DNA of 64,000 nt from Cyclina sinensis (taxonomy: Eukaryota > Mollusca > Bivalvia > Venerida > Veneridae), in assembly GCA_012932295.1 (NCBI GenBank), contig JAAONU010000009.1:12131796-12195795 (forward strand), given 5' to 3'. The notes under the pieces were generated by a model, which was given only the letters and a program-made list of their open reading frames with translations, made no database searches and was not told the DNA's origin. Within the stretch, counting starts at the first letter, position 1; the number at the start of each line of letters is the position of its first letter. Of the stretch, positions 1-13,469 are shown piece after piece. The position numbers were made by a program, and so were the translations under genes.

Positions 1-3000
1 GTTGCTGGTGCTAGTTTATAGTTGACATCACTGTGATTATTACCCAGCATATGTGTTGCTGGTGCTAGTTTATAGTTGACATCACTGTGATTATTACCCA
101 GCATATGTGTTACTAGTGCTAGTTTATAGTTGACATCACTGAGATTATTACCCAGCATATGTGTTACTGGTGCTAGTTTATAGTTGACATCACTGAGATT
201 ATTACCCAGCATATGTGTTACTAGTGCTAGTTTAAAGTTGACATCACTGAGATTATTACCCAGCATATGTGTTACTGGTGCTAGTTTATAGTTGACATCA
301 CTGTGATTATTACCCAGCATATGTGTTGCTGGTGCTAGTTTATAGTTGACATCACTGTGATAATTACCCAGCATATGTGTTACTAGTGCTAGTTTATTGT
401 TGACATCACTGAGATTATTACCCAGCATATGTGTTGCTGGTGCTAGTTTATAGTTGACATCACTGAGATTATTGCCCAGCTTATGTGTTGCTGGTGCTAG
501 TTTATAGTTGACATCACTGTGATTATTACCCAGCTTATGTGTTGCTGGTGCTAGTTTATAGTTGACATCACTGTGATAATTACCCAGCATATGTGTTACT
601 AGTGCTAGTTTATAGTTGACATCACTGAGATTATTACCCAGCATATGTGTTGCTGGTGCTAGTTTATAGTTGACATCACTGAGATTTTTGCCCAGCTTAT
701 GTGTTGCTGGTGCTAGTTTATAGTTGACATCACTGTGATTATTACCCAGCTTATGTGTTGCTGGTGCTAGTTTATAGTTGACATCACTGAGATTATTGCC
801 CAGCTTATGTGTTACTGGTGCTAGTTTATAGTTGACATCACTGTGATTATTACCCAGCATATGTGTTACTGGTGCTAGTTTATAGTTGACATCACTGTGA
901 TTATTACCCAGCATATGTGTTACTGGTGCTAGTTTATAGTTGACATCACTGAGATTATTGCCCAGCTTATGTGTTACTAGTGCTAGTTTATAGTTGACAT
1001 CACTGAGATTATTACCCAGCATATGTGTTACTGGTGCTAGTTTATAGTTGACATCACTGTGATTATTGCCCAGCTTATGTGTTGCTGGTGTAAGTGTATA
1101 GTTGACATCACTTTGATTGTTGTCCAGCTTATGTGTTGTTGGTGCTAGTTTATAGTTGACATCACTGAGATTATTGCCCAGCTTATGTGTTACTAGTGCT
1201 AGTTTATAGTTGACATCACTGAGATTATTACCCAGCATATGTGTTACTGGTGCTAGTTTATAGTTGACATCACTGTGATTATTGCCCAGCTTATGTGTTG
1301 CTGGTGTAAGTGTATAGTTGACATCACTTTGATTGTTGTCCAGCTTATGTGTTGTTGGTGCTAGTTTATAGTTGACATCACTGAGATTATTGCCCAGCTT
1401 ATGTGTTTCTCGTAATAGTTTATAGTTGACAGCACTGTGATTACAGCCCAGCTTATGTGTTGCAGGTGTTAGTTTATAGTTGACATCACTGTGATTATCG
1501 CACATCTTATTTAATGCTTATGATAGTTTATAGTTGACATCACTGTGATTATTGCCCAGCTTATGTGTTTCTCGTAATAGTTTATAGTTGACAGCACTGT
1601 GATTACAGCCCAGCTTATGTGTTGCAGGTGTTAGTTTATAGTTGACATCACTGCGATTATCGCACATCTTATTTAATGCTCATGATAGTTTATAGTCGAC
1701 AGAACTGTGATTATTACCCAGCTCATGTGTTACTGGTGCTAGTTTATAGTTGACATCACTGTGATTATTACCCAGCATATGTGTTGCTGGTGCTACTTAA
1801 TAATTGGCATCACTGTGATTTTTGCCCAGCGTATGTGTTGCTGGTGATAGTTTATAGATTACATCACTGAGATTATTGCTCAGCTTATGTGTTGCTGGTG
1901 ATAGTTTATAGTTGAAATCACTGTGATTATTGCCCTGATTATGTGTTGCTGGTGATAGTTTATAGTTTACATCACTGTGATTATTGCTCAGCTTATGTGT
2001 TGCTGGTGCTAGTTCATAGTTGACATCACTGTGATTATTGCCCAGCTTATGTGTTTCTGGTGATAGTTTATAGTTTACATCACTGAGATTATTGCCCAGA
2101 TTATTTGTTCCTGATGATTGTTAATAGTTGACAGCACTGTGATTATCGCACATCTTATTTGTTGCTCGTGATAGTTTATAGTTGACAGCACTGTGATTAT
2201 TGCCCAGCTTATGGGTTCCTGGTGATTGTTTATAGTTGACAGCACTATGATTATCGCACATCTTATTTGTTGCTAGTGAAAGTTTAAAATTGTCATCATT
2301 GTGATTATTGTCCAGCTTATGGGTTCCTGCTGATTGTTAAAAATTGACATCACTGTGATTATCGCACAACTTATTAATTTTGTTGCTCGTAACAGTTTAT
2401 AGTTTACATCACTGTGATTATTGCCCAGCTTATTTGTTGCTGATGCTAGTTCATAGTTGACATAACTGTGATTATCGCATAGTTTATATGTTGCTCGTGA
2501 TAGTTTATAGTTGACAGCAATGTGATTATTACCAAGCTTATGGGTTGCTGGTGTTAGTTTATAGTTGACATCACTGTGATAATTACCCAGCATATGTGTT
2601 ACTAGTGCTAGTTTATAGTTGACATCACTGAGATTATTACCCAGCATATGTGTTGCTGGTGCTAGTTTATAGTTGTCATCACTGAGATTATTGCCCAGCT
2701 TATGTGTTGCTGGTGCTAGTTTATAGTTGACATCACTGTGATTATTACCCAGCATATGTGTTGCTGGTGCTAGTTTAAAGTTGACATCACTGAGATTATT
2801 GCCCAGCTTATGTGTTACTGGTGCTAGTTTATAGTTGACATCACTGTGATTATTACCCAGCATATGTGTTACTGGTGCTAGTTTATAGTTGACATCACTG
2901 TGATTATTACCCAGCATATGTGTTGCTGGTGCTAGTTTATAGTTGACATCACTGTGATTATTGCCCAGCTTATGTGTTGCTGGTGTAAGTGTATAGTTGA

Positions 3001-6000
3001 CATCACTTTGATTGTTGTCCAGCTTATGTGTTGTTGGTGCTGGTTTATAGTTGACATCACTGAGATTATTGCCCAGCTTATGTGTTTCTCGTAATAGTTT
3101 ATAGTTGACAGCACTGTGATTACAGCCCAGCTTATGTGTTGCAGGTGTTAGTTTATAGTTGACATCACTGCGATTATCGCACATCTTATTTAATGCTCAT
3201 GATAGTTTATAGTCGACAGAACTGTGATTATTACCCAGCTCATGTGTTACTGGTGCTAGTTTATAGTTGACATCACTGTGATTAATACCCAGCATATGTG
3301 TTGCTGGTGCTACTTAATAGTTGGCATCACTGTGATTTTTGCCCAGCGTATGTGTTGCTGGTGATAGTTTATAGATTACATCACTGAGATTATTGCTCAG
3401 CTTATGTGTTGCTGGTGATAGTTTATAGTTGACATCACTGTGATTATTGCCCTGATTATGTGTTGCTGGTGATAGTTTATAGTTTACATCACTGAGATTA
3501 TTGCTCAGCGTATGTGTTACTGGTGATAGTTTCTAGTTGACATCACTGTGATTATTGCTCAGCTTATGTGTTGCTGGTGCTAGTTTATAGTTGACATCAC
3601 TGTGATTATTGCCCAGCTTATGTGTTGCTGGTGATAGTTTATAGTTTACATCACTGAGATTATTGCCCAGATTATTTGTTCCTGATGATTGTTAATAGTT
3701 GACAGCACTGTGATTATCGCACATCTTATTTGTTGCTCGTGATAGTTTATAGTTGACAGCACTGTGATTATTGCCCAGCTTATGGGTTCCTGGTGATTGT
3801 TTATAGTTGACAGCACTATGATTATCGCACATCTTATTTGTTGCTAGTGAAAGTTTAAAATTGTCATCATTGTGATTATTGTCCAGCTTATGGGTTCCTG
3901 CTGATTGTTAAAAATTGACATCACTGTGATTATCGCACATCTTATTAATTTTGTTGCTCGTAACAGTTTATAGTTTACATCACTGTGATTATTGCCCAGC
4001 TTATTTGTTGCTGATGCTAGTTCATAGTTGACATAACTGTGATTATCGCATAGTTTATATGTTGCTCGTGATAGTTTATAGTTAACAGCAATGTGATTAT
4101 TACCAAGCTTATGGGTTGCTGGTGTTAGTTTATAGTTGACATCACTGTGATTATTGCACATCTTTTTTGTTGCTTGTGATAGTTTATAGTTGACAGCACT
4201 GTGATTATTGCCCAGCTTATTTGTTGCTCCTGATAGTTTATATTTGACATCACTGTAATTATTGCCCAGCTTATTTGTTGCTCCAGATAGTTTATATTTG
4301 ACATCACTGTGATTATTGCCCAGCTTATTTGTTGCTCCAGATAGTTTATATTTGACATCACTGTAATTATTGCCCAGCTTATTTGTTGCTCCAGATAGTT
4401 TATATTTGACATCACTGTGATTATTGCACATCTTTTTTGTTGCTTGTGATAGTTTATAGTTGACAGCACTGTGATTATTGCCCAGCTTATTTGTTGCTCC
4501 TGATAGTTTATATTTGACATCACTGTAATTATTGCCCAGCTTATTTGTTGCTCCAGATAGTTTATATTTGACATCACTGTAATTATTGCCCAGCTTATTT
4601 GTTGCTCCAGATAGTTTATATTTGACATCACTGTGATTATTGCCCAGCTTATTTGTTGCTCCAGATAGTTTATATTTGACATCACTGTAATTATTGCCCA
4701 GCTTATTTGTTGCTCCAGATAGTTTATAGTTGACATCACTGTGATTATTGCACATCTTTTTTGTTGCTCGTGATAGTTTATAGTTGACAGCACTGTGATT
4801 ATTGCCCAGCTTATTTGTTGCTCCTGATAGTTTATATTTGACATCACTGTAATTATTGCCCAGCTTATTTGTTGCTCCAGATAGTTTATATTTGACATCA
4901 CTGTAATTATTGCCCAGCTTATTTGTTGCTCCAGATAGTTTATATTTGACATCACTGTGATTATTGCACATCTTATTTGTTGCTCCAGATAGTTTATATT
5001 TGACATCACTGTGATTATTGCCCAGCTTATTTGTTGCTCCAGATAGTTTATATTTGACATCACTGTAATTATTGCCCAGCTTATTTGTTGCTCCAGATAG
5101 TTTATATTTGACATCACTGTAATTATTGCCCAGCTTATTTGTTGCTCCAGATAGTTTATATTTGACATCACTGTAATTATTGCCCAGCTTATTTGTTGCT
5201 CCAGATAGTTTATATTTGACATCACTGTGATTATTGCCCAGCTTATTTGTTGCTCCAGATAGTTTATATTTGACATCACTGTAATTATTGCCCAGCTTAT
5301 TTGTTGCTCCAGATAGTTTATATTTGACATCACTGTGATTATTGCCCAGCTTATTTGTTGCTCCAGATAGTTTATATTTGACATCACTGTAATTATTGCC
5401 CAGCTTATTTGTTGCTCCAGATAGTTTTTATTTGACATCACTGTGATTATTGCACATCTTATTTGTTGCACGAGATAGTTTATAGTTGACGTCACTGTGA
5501 TTATTGCACATCTTATTTGTTGCTCGTAATAGTTTATAGTTGACATCACTGTGATTATTGCCCAGCTTATTTGTTGCTCGTGATTGTTTATATTTGACAT
5601 CATTGGTAGTATTGCCTAGCTGATGTGTTGCTCATGATAGTTTATAGTTTACATCATTGTGATCATTACTCAGCTTATTTGTTGCTGCCGCTAGTTTATA
5701 GATGACACCATTATGATAATCGCCCAACTTATGTGCAGCTGATGATAGTTTAAAGTTGACATCACTGTGATTATTGCCCACCTTATGTGGTGCTCGTGAT
5801 AGTTTATAGTTAACATCTCTTTTATTATTGCCCAGCTTATTTGTTGCTAGTGATAGTTTATAGTTTACATCACTATGATTATTGCCTAGCTTTTGTGTTG
5901 CTGGTAATAGTTTATATACGACATCACGTTGATTATTGCCCAGCTTTTTTTTTGCTGGTGATAGTTTATAGTTGACATCACTATAATATTGCCCAGCTTA

Positions 6001-8830
6001 TGTGTTGCTGGTAATAGTTTATTTATGACATCATTATTGTTATTGCTCAGGTTATGTGTTGCTGGTGATAGTTTATAGTTGACATCACTATGATTTTTGC
6101 CCAGCTTATGTGTTGCTGGTGATAGTTTATATATGACATCACTATGTTTATTGCCCAGCTAATGTGTTGCTGGTAATTGTTTATAGTTTACATCACTGTG
6201 ATCATTGTCCAGCTTATGAGTTGCTGGTGATAGTTTATAGTTGACATCACTTTAATTATTGCCCAGCTTATTTGTTGCTGATGATAATTATAGTTGACAT
6301 CACTGTGATCATTTCCTAGCTTTCTGTCGCTGGTGATAGTTTACAGTTGACATTATTGTGATTAATGCCCAGCTTATGTGTTGCTGGTGATAGTTTATAG
6401 TTGACATCATTGTGATAATTGCCCAGCTTAAGTGTTGCTGGTTATAGTTTATAGTTGACATCATTGTGATTAATGCCCAGCTTATGTGTTGCTGGTGATA
6501 GTTTATAGTTGACATCATTGTGATAATTGCCCAGCTTAAGTGTTGCTGGTTATAGTTTATAGTTGACATCATTGTGATAATTGCCCAGCTTAAGTGTTGT
6601 TCGTGATAGTTTATAGTTGACATCATTGTAATTAATGCCCAGCTTATATGTTGTTGGTGGTAGTTTATAGTTAACATCATTGTGATTATTGCCCAGCTTA
6701 TGTGTTGCTGTTGATATTTAAAATCTACATCACTGTGGTTATTGCCCTGATTATGTGTTGCTGGTGATAGTTTATAGTTAACATCACTTTGATTATTGCC
6801 CAGCTTATGTGTTGCTGGTGATTGTTTATAGTTTACATCACTGTAATTATTGCCCAGCTTATGTGTTGCTGGTGATAGTTTATAATTGACATCACTATGA
6901 TTATTGTGCAGCTAATTTGTTGCTGGTGATAGTTTATAGTCTACATCACTGTGATATTTTGCCATGCTAATGTTTTTTTTCGTTATAGTTTATAGTTGAC
7001 ATCACTATGATTATTGCCCAGCTTATGTGTTGCTGGTGATAGTTTAAAGTTTACATCACTGGGATTATTGCCCAGCTTATGTGTTGCTGCTGATAGTTTA
7101 TAGTTGACTTCACTTTGATTATTGCCCAGCTTATGTTTTGTTGGCGCTAGTTTATATTTGACATCATTATGATTATTGCCCAGCTTATGTGTTGCTGATG
7201 CAAGTTCATAGTTGACATCATTATAATTATTGCCAATCTTAGGTGTTGGTGTAGTATTCTAAGGTTGGCATCACTGTGATTATTGCCCAGCTTATGTGTT
7301 GCTGATGCTAGTTCATATTTGACATCATTATAATTATTGCCATTTTTAGGTGTTGTTGTAATAGTTTAAGGTTGACATCACTGTGATTATTGCCCAGCTT
7401 ATGTGTTGCTGGTGCTAGTTTATATTTGACATCATTATGATTATTGCCAATCTTAGGTAATAGTGATGTAGATTAAAGTTGACATCATTGTGATTATTGC
7501 CCATGTTATGTGTTTCTGGTGCTAGTTTATATTTGACATCATTGTGAGTATTGCCGAGCAGATGTGTTGCTGGTGATTGTTTATAGTTGACATCACTGTG
7601 ATTATTGCCAAGCTTATGTGTTTCTCGTGATAGTTTATAGTTGACATTACTGTGCTTATTTTGCCCAGCAAATGTTTTGCTGGCGCTAGTTTATAGTTCA
7701 CATCACTATGATTATTGCCCAGCTTATGTGTTGCTGATGCTAGTTCATAATTGACATCACTGTGATTGTTGCCCAGCTGATGTGTTGGTGATACTAGTTT
7801 AAAGTTTACATTAATTACTGTGATTTTTGCCCAGCTTTATGATTATTGCCTATAACATCATTATGATTATTGCCCATTTGTTGCCCAGCTGATGTGTTGG
7901 TGATACTAGTTTAAAGTTGACATTAATTACTGTGATTTTTGCCCAACCTATCTGTTGCTGGTGCTAGTTTATAGTTTACATCACTTCGATTATTGCCCAG
8001 CTTATGTGTTTCTGATCCTTGTTCATAGTTGACGTCACTAAGATTATTGCCCAGCTGATGTGTTTCTGATGCTTGTTTATAGTTGACGTCACTAAGATTA
8101 TTGCCCAGCTTATGTTTTGCTGATGCTAGTTGTAAGTTGACATCAGTCACTTTGAATATTGCCCAGCTTATTTGTTGCTGGTGTTAGTTTATAGTTGACA
8201 TCACTTTGATTATTGGCAAGCTTAAGTGTTGCTAATGCTAGTTTATAGTTGACATCACTGTGATAATCACACAGCTTATGTGTTGCTGGTGCTAGTTTAT
8301 AGTTGACAACACTATGATTTTTGCTCAGCTTATGTTTTCCTGGTGCTTGTTTATAGTTGATATCACTGTGATTTTTGCCCAGCTTATGTGTTGCTGTTGC
8401 TGGTTTATAGTTGACAACATTTTGATTATTGTCAAACTTATGTGCTGTTGATGCTAGTTTATACCTGACATCACTATGATAATTGCCTTTCTTATGTGTT
8501 GCTGGTGCTAGTTTATAATTTGACATACATAGAACTATTGACCAGCTTTGGGTTGCTTTTGCTAGTTTATAGTTGACATGTCTAAGACTATTTTCAAGCC
8601 GTTGCTTAAGCTAGTTTATAATTGTCATGCCTTGATTATTACCAAGCCTAAGTGTTGCTGTGTTAGTTTATAACTGACTTGCTTAGAACTACTGCCAAGC
8701 CTAAGTGTTGTTGGTGATAATGTATAATTGACATGCCTGGACTGTTGTCAGCATAAGTGTTGCTGATGTTAGTTTAAAGTTGGCATGCCTAGGTCTATTA
8801 CTACTTCTGTGTTGCTGGTGCTGGTTTGAC
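1..8830. repeat. 54-bp minisatellite array (about 160 copies)
   Basis: Tandem repeat with a 54-bp unit, seen as recurring GCTAGTTTATAGTTGACATC followed by an ACTGTGATTATT segment. The first 1.4 kb is regular, the middle holds variant subfamilies (GATAGTTTATATTTGACATC units at about 4,200-5,450), and copies decay to the right until 8,830. A higher-order duplication is visible: about 1,560-2,590 recurs at about 3,080-4,130, offset 1,517 bp, rising by 54 where one unit was gained. Because 54 is a multiple of three and the unit lacks stops in two minus-strand frames, frames of 303, 375 and 492 codons appear with an 18-residue period. I regard them as non-coding. The array stops 40 bp before a splice acceptor, so it probably fills an intron. 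Confidence 0.97.
1560..4130. repeat. Segmental duplication inside the 54-bp array
   Basis: Distinctive variant units recur in the same order. One with TTATAGTCGACAGAACTGTG lies near 1,693 and 3,210. One with AGTTTAAAATTGTCATCATT lies near 2,281 and 3,852. The offset changes from about 1,517 to 1,571, a difference of one 54-bp unit. This indicates a recent block duplication of about 1 kb followed by gain or loss of single units. Confidence 0.8.
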
Positions 8831-8868
8831 TTCTTTGCCAGCCTTTATCAACGCGAGTGTATTTACAG

Positions 8869-9000
8869 GTATATGTGAAAGCCGTTGATAACAGCTACGG
8901 AGTGGACACAAACATGTACGGCCAACCAGACGAAGTTTATTCAACATTCAGTGGATATCTTATCGCCCCTGTATATGAGGAAATCCCCTCAATCGGTTAA
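8869..9000 (+). CDS. Terminal coding exon of a receptor-like gene with Tyr-based signalling motifs
   Basis: An acceptor (TATTTACAG) ends at 8,868. The exon then reads 43 codons in phase 0 to a TAA at 8,998-9,000, and a poly(A) signal follows 28 bp later. The peptide is hydrophilic and Tyr-rich: it contains NSYGV, DEVYSTF and, near the end, PVYEEIPSIG. YEEI is the classic Src-family SH2 ligand motif, and the spacing of tyrosines resembles the cytoplasmic tail of a signalling receptor. This is inference, because the rest of the gene lies to the left of the window, beyond the minisatellite. No domain is complete, so the family is not assigned. Base composition and codon use are clearly different from the AT-rich repeats around it. 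Confidence 0.72.
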   Translation, partial: VYVKAVDNSYGVDTNMYGQPDEVYSTFSGYLIAPVYEEIPSIG

Positions 9001-9027
9001 CTTGAACAATGATTAATGTAATATTCA

Positions 9028-9033
9028 AATAAA
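9028..9033 (+). terminator. Poly(A) signal AATAAA
   Basis: Canonical AATAAA 28 bp after the stop codon of the exon ending at 9,000. Position and strand fit the 3' end of that transcript. Confidence 0.6.
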
Positions 9034-9162
9034 AACGTATAAACTTTAAAGAAATTTTGATAACTATAAAGAACAACGCAGTAATTTTGACACAAAAAAC
9101 GGACACAATGTGTTCCAAGCACAAATAATGATTAGTGATTTTCTTTAACTCTGACTATACAG

Positions 9163-11470
9163 TTGATAACAGACGCTGATTATACAGTTGATTACATGCA
9201 CTTACTATACACTTGATTGCATGTATTTACTATATGCATGATTAAATGCACATACTATACACATGATTAAATGCACTTACTATTCACTTGATTACCTGCT
9301 CTGACTATACATTTGATACGTGCACTTACTACACAATTACATACACATACTATACACATGATTAAATGCACTGACTATTGCTTGATTACATCCACTGACC
9401 ATACACTTGATTACATGCACTTACTATACACTTGATTACATACACTTACTATACACATTATTAAATGCACTGACTATACACTTGATTACATGCACTTACT
9501 ATACACATTATTAAATGCACTGACTATACACTTGATTACATGCACTTACCATACACTTGATTACATGCACTTACTATACACTTGATTACATACACTTACT
9601 ATACACATTATTAAATGCACTGACTATACACTTGATTACATGCACTTACCATACACTTGATTACATGCACTTACTATACACTTGATTACATGCACTTACC
9701 ATACACTTGATTACATGCACTTACTATACACTTGATTACATACACTTACTATACACATTATTAAATGCACTGACTATACACTTGATTACATGCACTTACC
9801 ATACACTTGATTACATGCACTTACTATACACTTGATTACATACACTTACTATACACATTATTAAATGCACTGACTATACACTTGATTACATGCACTTACT
9901 ATACACTTGATTACATACACTTACTATACACATTATTAAATGCACTTACTATACACTTGATTACATGCACTTACCATACACTTGATTACATGCACTTACT
10001 ATACACTTGATTACATACACTTACTATACACATTATTAAATGCACTGACTATACATTTGATTACATGCACTTACTATACACTTGATTACATACACTTACT
10101 ATACACATTATTAAATGCACTGACTATACACTTGATTACATGCACTGACTATACACATTATTAAATGCACTGACTATACACTTGATTACATACACTTACT
10201 ATACACATTATTAAATGCACTGACTATACACTTGATTACATGCACTTACTATACACTTGATAACATGGATTGACTATACACTTGATCACATGCATTGACT
10301 ATACACTTTATAACATGGATTGACTATACACTTGATTACATGCGTTGACTATACATTTGATTACATACACTTACTATACACTTGATTACATGCATTGACA
10401 ATACACTTGATTACATGCACTTACTATACACTTAATTACATGGATTGACTATACACTTGATTACATGCATTGACTATACACTTGATAACATGCATTGATT
10501 ATAGACTTGATTACATGCACTTACTATAGACTTTATTACATACACTTACTATACGTACTATTAAATGCACTTACTGTACAGTTGATTACATGCTCTGACT
10601 ATACAGTTGATTGCATACACTGACTTTACACATGATTACATGCAATGAATATACACATGATTAAATGCACTTACTATACCCTTAGTTACATGCACTGGTT
10701 ATACAGTGACCATACACTTGATTTCATGCACGACTATATACTTTACTACAAGTTCTGACTATTCACTTCATTACTCATATTTATTCAACTCTGGATTCCA
10801 TGCATTGAATAAATATTTGATTGATTGTGTTGAATTTATTCTTGATTAAATGCATTGGCTATACTCTTAATTGAATACTTGGACTATACACTTGATCAAA
10901 TATTTTACCTATACCCTTAATTAAATACATAGCTTTTTCACTTGAATCAATAGATTGACCTTACACATTTTGTACTTGATTATACGCCTTGACTATACAC
11001 TTGATTACATGCACTGCCTATACACTTGATTAGATGCACTGACTGTACACTTAATTGCATGCACTGAACATTCAAATCATTACAAATATTTATTCAACGA
11101 ATGATTACATCTTTTGCATTAATTCTTAATTGAATATTTTGACTTTAAACTTGGTTACATGCATTGACTATACACTTAATTAAATACTTTGGCTGTACAC
11201 TTGATTCAGTACATTGGTTTTACACCTTATTATACGCCTTATGCATAGACTAACACTTGATACATGCATAGACCATACGCTTTGTTACATGCGTTGACCT
11301 TAAACTTGATCAAATGCATAGACTATGCACCTAATCATATGCATTTGCTTTACACTTGATAATATGCGTTGACATTAGACTTGATTAAATACATAGTCTG
11401 TACGCGTCATTATATGCAGTTATTGACTTTACATTTGATTAAATGCATTGACTTTACACTTGATCAATGT
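9163..11470. repeat. 25-bp minisatellite array
   Basis: Unit of 25 bp, close to TTACTATACACTTGATTACA plus TGCAC. Copies are near-identical from about 9,370 to 10,260, where variant units (ATTATTAAATGCACTGACTA, TACACTTACC) alternate in blocks of 75, 100 and 150 bp, a higher-order pattern. Outside that core the units decay, and they fade out near 11,470. Plus-strand open frames of 60-67 codons here come from the repeat alone. Confidence 0.95.
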
Positions 11471-11479
11471 GTAGCATCC

Positions 11480-12828
11480 GCTTCTCAATATGACCGACAA
11501 TATGTGACAAAGGGCACATGAACATTTGTTATACTTTTAAAATAAACTGAATGGAAAGTCAGCAAAATATGGCAACTTTCTCGCCTCTTCAAATGTGAAG
11601 TTGAAGTTAATATATATTCATAGCCTTCATAGAATTACTGTTAAGACACATTGGAAAGATACATGTAGTTTAAACATATTTCATTATCAGTATATTATAA
11701 CTTGTGACATTGCATACATACACACATTATAAATCAATTGATAAATGGTTTTATCTACAAGTTCTTACAACATTAGTAACGGTTCTTCCCAAGAACTATT
11801 GTAATTACACAGAAAAATTCAAATGGTAGTGATCCTCAAAAAAAAAAAACGTCATATATAAAATTAAGACTAATATCATCAATACAACTGTCAACTTAGA
11901 TGATAGGAAAAGGAAAACAATAAAGGGAAAAACGTCTTGTCCAAAAAATGATTTAGAATCTATAATATATTTGTCAGCCTATTTAAAGTTACATACCGTA
12001 GTTATTCAAAATCGTAAAGAATTTTTTTTTATAAATTGCTGCACACCCAACATGATTTTTCGATTTTGATCAAAGGATAAAATATGTCTACCTTAAAACA
12101 AAGCATTTATATTTATCGGAAGAAACTCTCTCAGATCTAAAATAATTTTGTTGTTTGAGTAGCGTATTTGTTATATTAAAAAATAATGTTCAACATGTTT
12201 TACATACCCACAAGACCAAAATGTACTGTCTATAAAATTATTTGCATACATGAGGAAATTCAAATGACTACATCTATTGCGAAATTTAGCATGTATAACC
12301 GACCAACGTCTAGATTATATCCAGTAAAATAAATATTTTGGTGTTTCTATTTCTTTAAAATATCCTTTCTTTAACGCCGATTTAAACGAATTAATCTAAT
12401 CTTGGGGATCTTCTTATAAGCCCCTAAGGCTTTACTCCCCCCTCTTTTACAACAATGCATGTAGTTGTTGAAGCCAGAACTCCCATGTTGAGCTGCTGCT
12501 TTTTTAGGCTCATTAAGATTTGTTTTCCCTTTCAAGTTTTAATTACATATTTCTTATTTTACAAAATAATCAGCGATAGTATCTGTTAAGCTGGACTAAA
12601 TATTAAAAGGGCGTAAATTTGATCCAAATCGAGAAAATGGACTTGTCAAAAATCCTCTGAAATTCGTAAAAAATATTTACCATTTTTTCATGACCATGGC
12701 TAAATATTAATTTGTTCAGCAGGCTGATGAGTTTCTCAGAAAAAAATGCATTTTAGAATTTGTAGTTTTTAAAAAGTAGCATGCATTATAAGAAATGCAT
12801 CCCTATAATTGTATTTTTTTGTGTTTAG
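11480..12828. other. AT-rich intergenic DNA without recognised features
   Basis: No open frame with coding character, no splice-site pairs enclosing coding-like sequence and no clear repeat were seen. Short homopolymer runs occur. It separates the 25-bp array from the first inverted-repeat element. Confidence 0.5.
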
Positions 12829-13259
12829 TTAAAGCGACTGACTCACAGAATTTTGTTTATTTTTTTTTTCTTTAAAATCTAAGAGAATTTAATATACTAC
12901 GGAAAAAACATAATATTATGCTTCTATACGCCATGAAAAATGAAAAAAAATTGACTTAACCAGGATTCGAACCCGCGACCTTTCGGTCAGTAAAATAGGA
13001 AACAACGATTTAGACAACTGAGCCACAGCGCTTACTTGTGAGCAAGCGTCAAAATTAATCTTATAACTAAAGTATCTACCCCGTGACTAACGGGGTAAAT
13101 TTTTTACCGATAAAAGTGTGTAAAACTTTATATTTTGATGTAAATGAATCAATAACTTAGTTAAAATATATTCTTTGCAACTGCAGCAAAAATTTCAAGA
13201 TGTAAGAACATTTTCTTTTTTTTTTCGTCGTCGGCCCATCTGTAAGTCAGTCGCTTTAA
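12829..13259 (-). mobile_element. TTAA-flanked inverted-repeat element carrying a tRNA-like promoter
   Basis: The ends are inverted copies: AGCGACTGACTCACAGA after TTAA on the left and its complement with one mismatch before TTAA on the right (13,239-13,259). TTAA on both sides suggests a TTAA target-site duplication, as in piggyBac- or Kolobok-type cut-and-paste elements. It encodes no protein, so it is a MITE if mobile. A tRNA-like segment lies inside on the minus strand. Alternatively it is a SINE that captured inverted ends. The inverted repeat itself is certain; the family is not. Confidence 0.7.
12960..13032 (-). ncRNA. tRNA-derived sequence with pol III A and B boxes
   Basis: Read on the minus strand it has an A box TGGCTCAGTTG (13,015-13,025) and a perfect B box GGTTCGAATCC (12,963-12,973) with GC-rich T-arm pairing beside it. 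The anticodon region does not fold into a convincing stem by eye and no clear acceptor stem closes the molecule. It therefore looks like a tRNA-derived SINE head or a tRNA relic rather than a working tRNA gene. Confidence 0.65.
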
Positions 13260-13469
13260 GGGAATACAAAATTATTCTGTACGTTTTGTTCATAATGGGC
13301 CGTTTTAACCATGAGCCGTTTTGACCCGATGTTAAATTTTGGTTTCGTTTAAATAAATTTGTATTTTGATTCGGAGCATGCGCATAACTATCTTTGTAGA
13401 CTGGTTTTCATGATTTTAGGCTTAATATGAGATCATTAATTAAAATTTGATACGCAAAAATGGATGCCG

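Noticed and set aside
2932..5603. Minus-strand open frames of 375 and 492 codons
   Set aside because: They are exact products of the 54-bp tandem unit, overlap in two frames with 18-residue periods, and no start, splice or coding bias supports them.
1..8830. CRISPR-like array
   Set aside because: Units are contiguous variants with no unique spacers, in an animal genome.
12960..13032. Functional tRNA gene
   Set aside because: A and B boxes are good but the acceptor and anticodon stems do not close.
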